This document shows, in pieces, positions 58,168 through 64,000 of a DNA stretch of 64,000 bases. The notes beneath the pieces are model-generated. The model searched no databases, had not been told where the DNA came from, and saw nothing but the letters and a program-made list of their open reading frames with translations. Each line of letters opens with the position of its first letter. Positions within the stretch are counted from its first letter, which is position 1. This DNA comes from Isoetes taiwanensis. Its lineage: Eukaryota; Streptophyta; Lycopodiopsida; Isoetales; Isoetaceae. Position numbers and translations under genes: made by a program. Where the stretch lies: the NCBI GenBank assembly GCA_021234155.1, contig JAJEKV010000027.1:17392891-17456890 (forward strand), written 5' to 3'.

Positions 58168-59052
58168 GGAGCCACACGACTTTATGATCTTTTGTTTATT
58201 GTATTCCACTGATATTAGACCTTTTGCTACCATATCATGTGTAAAATGAACTTGCAGCTTAATACGCTTTGTTCTTTCATGAAGAACTCGATCTTAGGTA
58301 ATAGCTATACAGCTAAAACTATCAATGTATAAAATAGTAGGGCTTGTTTGCACTGCTCCCAATTCACTTAATAATCTTCTAATCCATATTATATATCATG
58401 AAGCTAGTGATGCAACATTTTGTTTTCAGCTTCAATAGTAGACATGACAATACATCCTTGCTTCTTGCTTCTTACTTCTCCATGCTACACGTTCTCCTGC
58501 AAGCTTCAAAACATATCCAAAGATAACACATCATGTATCTTGAAGCCTTTTGATTGTTCATGCTTCATTTCTACCATAAAGGGTCCTAAATTTTCCTTTA
58601 ACTTGTCAACGTTGGTTTGTCTCCTTCTTTTCGTAGTGTTGTCAGCAACTAACACCATTGTCATTATTTACTTGTACTTTTTCTGCCTTAACATTCAATC
58701 TGTTCCCCATGCCATTGTTATCTTCATTTTCTGAACTATTCCCATCAATATCATATGCATCCTTTAATTCTTGAACATCGTCATCATCTAAGTCCAAACA
58801 CCTTTTCTATTGCTTTCTCGGCTTCGCTCCTCTGATGTGACGCATTCTCCTATAAAACTTGCTAAATTGCTTATAGGATACTAGTTACATCTTGAGCCCC
58901 ATCCGCTCCATCTCCTCCTGCACCACTAGCACCACCAACATCCATGATTTCCCCCTACTTTGTACAACACAGAAGCATCATTAACCAAACACCTCAAGAT
59001 CTTTAATCTAGTCTCAAATCCTTCTAGATCAACCATTCTCTGATACCAACTA
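58168..59052 (-). pseudogene. Collapsed Ty1/copia element: RNase H remnant and primer-binding site
   Basis: On the minus strand, 58460-58168 reads IVMSTIEAEN, then, after stops and a frameshift, SPTILYIDSFSCIAIT, RVLHERTKRIKLQVHF and VAKGLISVEYNKQK. This is the copia RNase H pattern (family wording EAEY, DNQSAI, HERTKHI). Some 600 bp further right the minus strand shows TGGTATCAGAG (59038-59048), a tRNA-Met binding site, next to a probable LTR edge (TGACGGGTC, 59053). Almost all of gag-pol between them is missing. Confidence 0.7.
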
Positions 59053-60469
59053 TGACGGGTCTACCAATGGAATCCTAACTTTATACCATTGGTATTGCAA
59101 CTAATGAAGTTGTGCATGGTGGTTGAAATTAATTAATGATGAATGCGACACACTTTTATATAGCTTGAGAATAAGTGTGCCAAAACCATAAAGTACATAC
59201 ATCTCATATGTAAAATACAACGTCAATGTTTGATCACATAGCCAATAATCATAAACACTTGCAATACATACACAACTCATGGCCTTAAGGCCTCACACTC
59301 CAAATCAACATAAAATCAACATGGGTGTTGGATACAAGAGAAGCTCACCTTTATAAGAGTTTCCAATACTAGAAGAATCGCTCATCAAGGTATGAATCAT
59401 TGCTTCAAAATAGAGACAATAAAATTCCTGGCAGACATCATATGCACATCAGATGTTATACACTTGCCAAAACAAGAGCATCTCCTCATGCCAAACACAT
59501 GATCTAAAGTAATTCATCATAAACAACTTCAAAACATGCAAGTCCACCATCAGCAATTGGCATGCAAGCCACAAGGAATATCCTTATAGAAAAGACAGAT
59601 TTTGGAAGCAAAAATGCTTATGGGCAAGGAGCGAACTCCCAAAAGACTGAATACAAAGAAGACAAGCAAAAATAGAGGGATACAGACACGAACAATTGAA
59701 GTGCTTCAAGAAAAGAAAAAACAATTAACGACGCACCACATGCGCAAACAATGCATAAATGCTCGTCTTGAAGATAAAAATTCATGGTACAACGAATGCT
59801 AAAACGTAAAGATGGAACATGCCATGGAGAATGGAAATATCGAATATGACGGAAATGTAGAATTTCATGACATAGCAAAGTAAGCAACTAGACATCCAAC
59901 CATGAAAATATTATAGACCAAAATGAATACTCATATTCAACAAATGAAACTTATGGGGCAAGATGCCCATATGAAAAAATTGAACTTATATAGAAAGAAA
60001 TGTGCAACTGGAACAAAACATGTGCTTGTCTTTAACTTTGAAATTTTCTGGTGCCAAGAACATCATACGTGAAGATATAAAAGGTGAATCTTGAGAGAGA
60101 ATCTCAATATGTCAATTCTTAGCAACTAACTGCATCCACAAGAAAAAGAAACAATTGCAAATGATGGAATTTGACCTTAAAATAAAATTAAAGTGAGCAG
60201 AAGGGAAATGACTAGAGTCCAGATGAAAAACCGCTTTCTAAGAACAAGAGGGCAAGGTGTACAAAAAGCCATGTAAGATAGTTGCAGAACATTTCATCAT
60301 GGGAAAGTTGAAGCCATTGCATTGTTAGTGCTATAGATGCAAGATGCAATGTATCGACTTGAAACAATTTGGAAAAAAAATTGTGCAAGGACGAGTAGGT
60401 GATTAACAACTTTGCAATACATAAAGAAAGGTGAATTCGAGCCCAAACCACTGAATTCTAAAAAGTTGT
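59053..60469. other. Probable LTR remnant and AT-rich DNA, no gene
   Basis: Starts at the presumed inner LTR edge of the copia remnant. The outer LTR end was not found. Short frames show no protein-like pattern. Confidence 0.3.
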
Positions 60470-61666
60470 TCTTGGGAGTTCATTTGCCTCTTGCCACTCA
60501 CATATCCTTCAAGAATGCATGGCAACTCCTATTTAATAGGGTTAGGAAGAAGCTTCAATTTCCCAAGGATTCTCTTTCCTTTAGCTAATTCTGTCCTAGA
60601 TATCAATCATCTTTATTTCATCTGGTTTGATTGCAAACAAAGCTTCTTACAATAGGATTGAGCAATGCATTAGGGGGTTCATTTAGCATTAGGAATTTCA
60701 TTTAGCAAACACTCACCTTGTGGCTTGGGAACAGATATGCCATATAAACTTGGTTGTAGATTCCTTTACCTTAGGTCTTGGGGGGCAAAAAATGTTTGGA
60801 AAGCTATTTCTGGCTTCCAATCTCTAGCCATGGATTTCATTCTTTTTTGGCTTAACAAGAGTAAACCTTTTGGCAAAGCCACTATGAAACACCAACCTGC
60901 GTATTATGCCTTTTATGTCTTTGACTATGTTGATAACACTTCCCCTTTTATGAGAAATCTCTTCAAAATTGGAAGAAATTTGATAGAAATTGGTTAAGCT
61001 GGATGACCTTCAATTCTTTCTTTTGTATTTGCTATGATCCCTGTTTTAATCATAATTCTTTTTGGATTGCACCATTCCTAAATAGTGTAGTATAGATGTT
61101 TAGGAGAATTTAACTGCCTCCTGATAGATCAATCGAACACTCTGACACTGCTGAGAAGGCGGCTACGACCACTTATATGTTGAATTTTCTGTCACAGAAA
61201 GGCTACAATGCGTTTATCCTTCACAATTACATTTCTACCAATAATCATTAGCTGGTTGATCATCAGTTTGATTGTTTAAGGTCCGTGTATTATTTTGATA
61301 TGGGCCAATTTGAAGCTTGTATTGGTGTTCTCCTTGATTCCGTACAGATGTGAGTAATGAATTGATGATTCTTGCTATATGACTAAATATGCCTTCTTAC
61401 TGGACCTCTTCTAAAGGCACTCACTCTTTTCCTAATTTATCTCTCATTCCTCCTTCGTCCTATGACCTTACCCTCTGCTCTGCTCTGCTTCTGGTCTATA
61501 CAGCTGGGGCCACTCAATACGTCCAAAATTTTAGTTTTGCAATGGTGATTGGTCATCTTAGGTTTTAATAGTGTCGAACCACAAGGTCTTTTTTGGACAT
61601 AGACAATATGCCTAACATCTGTATTTTTTTGTTAAGTTATGACCCCCAAAAAAAAAAAAAAAAAAG
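60470..61666 (+). pseudogene. LINE 3' fragment, heavily decayed, with poly-A
   Basis: Scattered readings match the end of an L1 reverse transcriptase: LLGVHLPLATHISFKNAW, then VRKKL, SLSFS and, from 60725, YKLGCRFLYLRSWGAKN, resembling the conserved GGLG/LH region. An A-run (61649-61666) ends it. It is a 5'-truncated, old copy different from the large LINE. Confidence 0.6.
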
Positions 61667-61820
61667 GGGGAAGGGAAAGGATTATCTTAAATCAATTGGG
61701 GGCATGCCCTTTTGGTTTAGTGATAACACCCATACCACACTAGTCTTAGAATACATATATCTCGAGTTTGAGACCATCTAGAGTCTACTATGTATAGACC
61801 CATCCCATGGTCCACTGTAA

Positions 61821-62395
61821 GGTCCCCTTGGACGTTAAATAATATCTATCTATTTATTTTGCTTAACTTTTAATTAATTTTATTAACTTAACTAATCAAA
61901 GTTTGAAGACAAGTTCAGTTAGTGTTTTTGGTTAAAAATTTTATTAATTACTAGCGAAGCGAATGTAAATTTCGTTAAAAACAATAATTTAACTTACCCT
62001 AACTGTAGGTGCGAATGTCCCATAAGATGGCAGACTAATTGCTTTTATATTTGTAGAGCATACCATAGTGGAGCAAGTTGTATAGAAACCTCCCATGGCT
62101 CATTTTTAGGGTCCCTATAGACGTTAAATAATATCTATCTATTTATTTATTTTGGTTAACTTTTAATTAATTTTGCTAACTTAACTAATCAAAGTGTGAA
62201 ATCAAGTTTAGTTATCGGCTAAGACATTTAATTAATTCTTAACTATATGATAACTTAACTAGTGAAGCAAATGTTCGTTAAAAACAATAATTTAAATTAA
62301 CCTAAACCGCAAGTGCTAATTAATTGCTTTTATTTTTGCCAAACTAGTTGCTTTTATATAGTGCGTACAATATTGGAGCAAGTTATACCAAAACT
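61821..62395. repeat. Direct repeat, 2 x ~280 bp
   Basis: 61821-62095 and 62109-62395 share GACGTTAAATAATATCTATC, CTTTTAATTAATTTT, AACTTAACTAATCAAAG, CGTTAAAAACAATAATTTAA and GGAGCAAGTT in order. The many TTAACTTAAC words recall the Harbinger-like element at 27840 and may derive from related elements. Confidence 0.75.
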
Positions 62396-63080
62396 ACTCG
62401 AGAAGTCAACATTCCTTCTCTCCACACAAAGCACAAAAAACATCCACCTAAGCTCGGGCTAACGCTGGCAATGTAGATCATCCCTTATAGAACATGGACA
62501 TTGAACCATCAAATCACCCATTACGAAGGAAAATCCTTATAGAAAATGGACATTGAACCATCAAACACTTCGTTACAGTGAAACAATTTTCATAACACTT
62601 CGTTACAGTGAAAACAATTTTATTTTAAGTTGTAAAATACATGTCCAAGGACTAGACTTACTTCCAACTATTGTTGGACCAGAATACCTGAATCCTTGTC
62701 TGAGAGCAATATCTGTGTATATTTTCATTAATTGCTGCTTGTCAAAATTGTTTCTTATGGAAAACAATGGCACTTCACTAAATCTCGCATGCCGTTACTA
62801 ATGACTCTTCTACATATACACAATTGGTCAATAAATAATTTGGCCATGGACTCAACAAAATATGTCCATGCTTGCTGCATTTCCATTTTTTTTCTGGTAT
62901 GCACAGGACCAGCACACCTGCATAAAACTTCACGTCCAAATAATCAAATCTTACAGACTACAAGTTAAATGACCATAACAAAGTGGTGGTAACGTACCTC
63001 AATAACAGTACACATCTTCAGGGATTTCCAAAGACGTGCATTGAATGTGATCTATTGGTATAGATATATCCAATCCAATG
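62396..63080. other. 3' flank of the edge gene, with short repeats
   Basis: Small duplications: ATGGACATTGAACCATCAAA at 62493 and 62544, and CACTTCGTTACAGTGAAA twice at 62567-62614. No gene is recognised. Probably the 3' UTR or downstream of the minus-strand gene ending at 63081. Confidence 0.4.
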
Positions 63081-63377
63081 CTATCTTGCAACTACATTAT
63101 TATTATACTCTGGTCTCAGCTTTTCAATGAAACTTTTATAGAAAGCTTTCAAATCCTTGCCATCTGATCGCTGAAACAATGAAAAACTGTTAGCAATTAG
63201 AATTTACTATATAGAACGTAGAGGATAAACCTGCATGTGAAGACAGTACTGCTCAGCAAGGTTGGGAGGACAATGAGCAGAAGGAAGAATTTTTGTGGCC
63301 ATCTGCATTAAGAATTCTTCGCCACATTTCTCATACATAATTCTTTGGGCAGAACCAATTTCCCCTAAAAGTGTAAC
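63081..63377 (-). CDS. Last two exons of an unrecognised protein-coding gene (partial)
   Basis: The penultimate exon 63377-63231 and last exon 63170-63081 are bounded by TTTGTAG|GTT, ATGCAG|GTTT and TTTCAG|CGA and join in phase. They read VTLLGEIGSAQRIMYEKCGE, then MATKILPSAHCPPNLAEQYC, LHMQRSDGKDLKAFYKSF and IEKLRPEYNNNVVAR, then a stop. The sequence is fully open, helical and unlike transposon proteins, so a host gene is likely. Earlier exons lie to the right. A candidate at ~63623-63700 reads DAKVTSVEWDSVHDNLIDLY, but its donor does not fit. I do not recognise the family. Confidence 0.6.
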
Positions 63378-63769
63378 CTACAAATGCCACAAAGAATTAA
63401 CGAGTTTTAATCAAAAGCACATCTTTCAAATGCCAACCACATTGATTAGCAAAAGAGGAACGCATACGACCACGAATCAACTCCCAACGGATGCAGACTC
63501 AAATGTTCAAGCAAATGTAAGACAAACAAAAGATATTATTGGGCAAGAATGAAATGCATTACTTACATTATGTTAATTGAATTGTGGAAGTATTACAAGA
63601 TAGAAAAGTAAAATAAAGGCAGAAAAAACCCACTGTAGAGGTCTATAAGATTATCATGCACAGAATCCCACTCTACACTAGTTACTTTTGCATCACATAA
63701 AAAGATATAAAAGAACAGGAACGGCCATACAGTTTTTCAAACAAGTAGGAAATTTCTATGCATCAAACC

Positions 63770-63925
63770 GCTTTTCATATCAAATAGGCCTAAGAGCCAA
63801 GTCTATTTAAATGTCACAGATGGCAAGCACAGGCTATTAAACCCCTTTTCATATCGCAATAGGCCTAAGAGCAGCCAAGTTTATTTATATGTCACAGAGA
63901 GCAAGCACGGGTTATTAATAGTAAC
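63770..63925. repeat. Tandem duplication, 2 x ~78 bp
   Basis: Both units contain CTTTTCATATC, AATAGGCCTAAGAG, TTATT-like and ATGTCACAGA followed by GCAAGCAC. Probably intronic to the edge gene. Confidence 0.8.
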
Positions 63926-64000
63926 TCCATTTCCCATTGGGGATCCAACATCATCGAATGATTTGTAGAGACTTCAATTCTCAAATGTGCTGACCTAGCC

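Noticed and set aside
58420-58734. Plus-strand hydrophobic frame, possible membrane protein
   Set aside because: Antisense to the copia RNase H remnant and its flank. The hydrophobicity is a by-product of AT-rich DNA.

Overview
The window is nuclear DNA of a land plant. Three things point that way: a ten-exon gene for a YTH-domain m6A reader of the plant ECT/YTHDF type, a class I-like small heat-shock protein gene, and a mass of plant-type transposable elements. The elements include Helitrons, an L1-type LINE with a plant zinc-binding C-terminus, and LTR elements primed by initiator-Met tRNA. Introns are GT-AG and mostly under 400 bp. I cannot name the species. An intron inside the alpha-crystallin domain of a class I-like sHSP would be unusual for an angiosperm, but this is weak evidence.

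Region 1 (1-12.4 kb). A broken autonomous Helitron occupies the flanks, with the Rep half at 174-2562 and the last helicase motifs at 11.8-12.3 kb, in the same orientation. Between them lie about 9.2 kb of unrelated, decaying, intron-containing coding DNA. This holds two paralogous coiled-coil/RING-like genes, the second running into a Ulp1-type (C48) SUMO-protease domain. An FCP1/NIF phosphatase-like domain follows, then two cysteine-rich exons on the minus strand. The core helicase motifs are absent.

Region 2 (12.4-28.9 kb). This is the real genic part. An intact sHSP gene (17786-18534, minus) has a heat-shock element upstream, and an intact YTH gene (22779-26127, minus, 720 aa) has all three aromatic-cage tryptophans. 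Around them are a RTE-like LINE scrap, minisatellites, an inverted pair of ~155-bp repeats, a foldback element and a Harbinger-like element with a TAA target duplication.

Region 3 (28.9-57.95 kb). This is a five-deep nest of transposons whose junctions can be read. A DNA transposon rich in perfect palindromes (outer ends 28.9 and 57.94 kb) was hit by an L1-type LINE (29941-56795; 13-bp target duplication and poly-A). The LINE was hit twice by minus-strand LTR elements (32663-40017, TSD CTGTG; 43825-55468, TSD AGTAT). The first LTR element was hit in its own LTR by a 4.45-kb non-autonomous Helitron (35323-39771); the uninterrupted target survives in the other LTR. The second LTR element carries five regularly spaced long stem-loops in its leader.

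Region 4 (57.95-64 kb). A collapsed copia element, a dead LINE 3' end, direct repeats and, at the right edge, the last exons of an unrecognised minus-strand gene.

Only the sHSP, the YTH gene and the edge gene look functional. Everything else is mobile DNA in various stages of decay.
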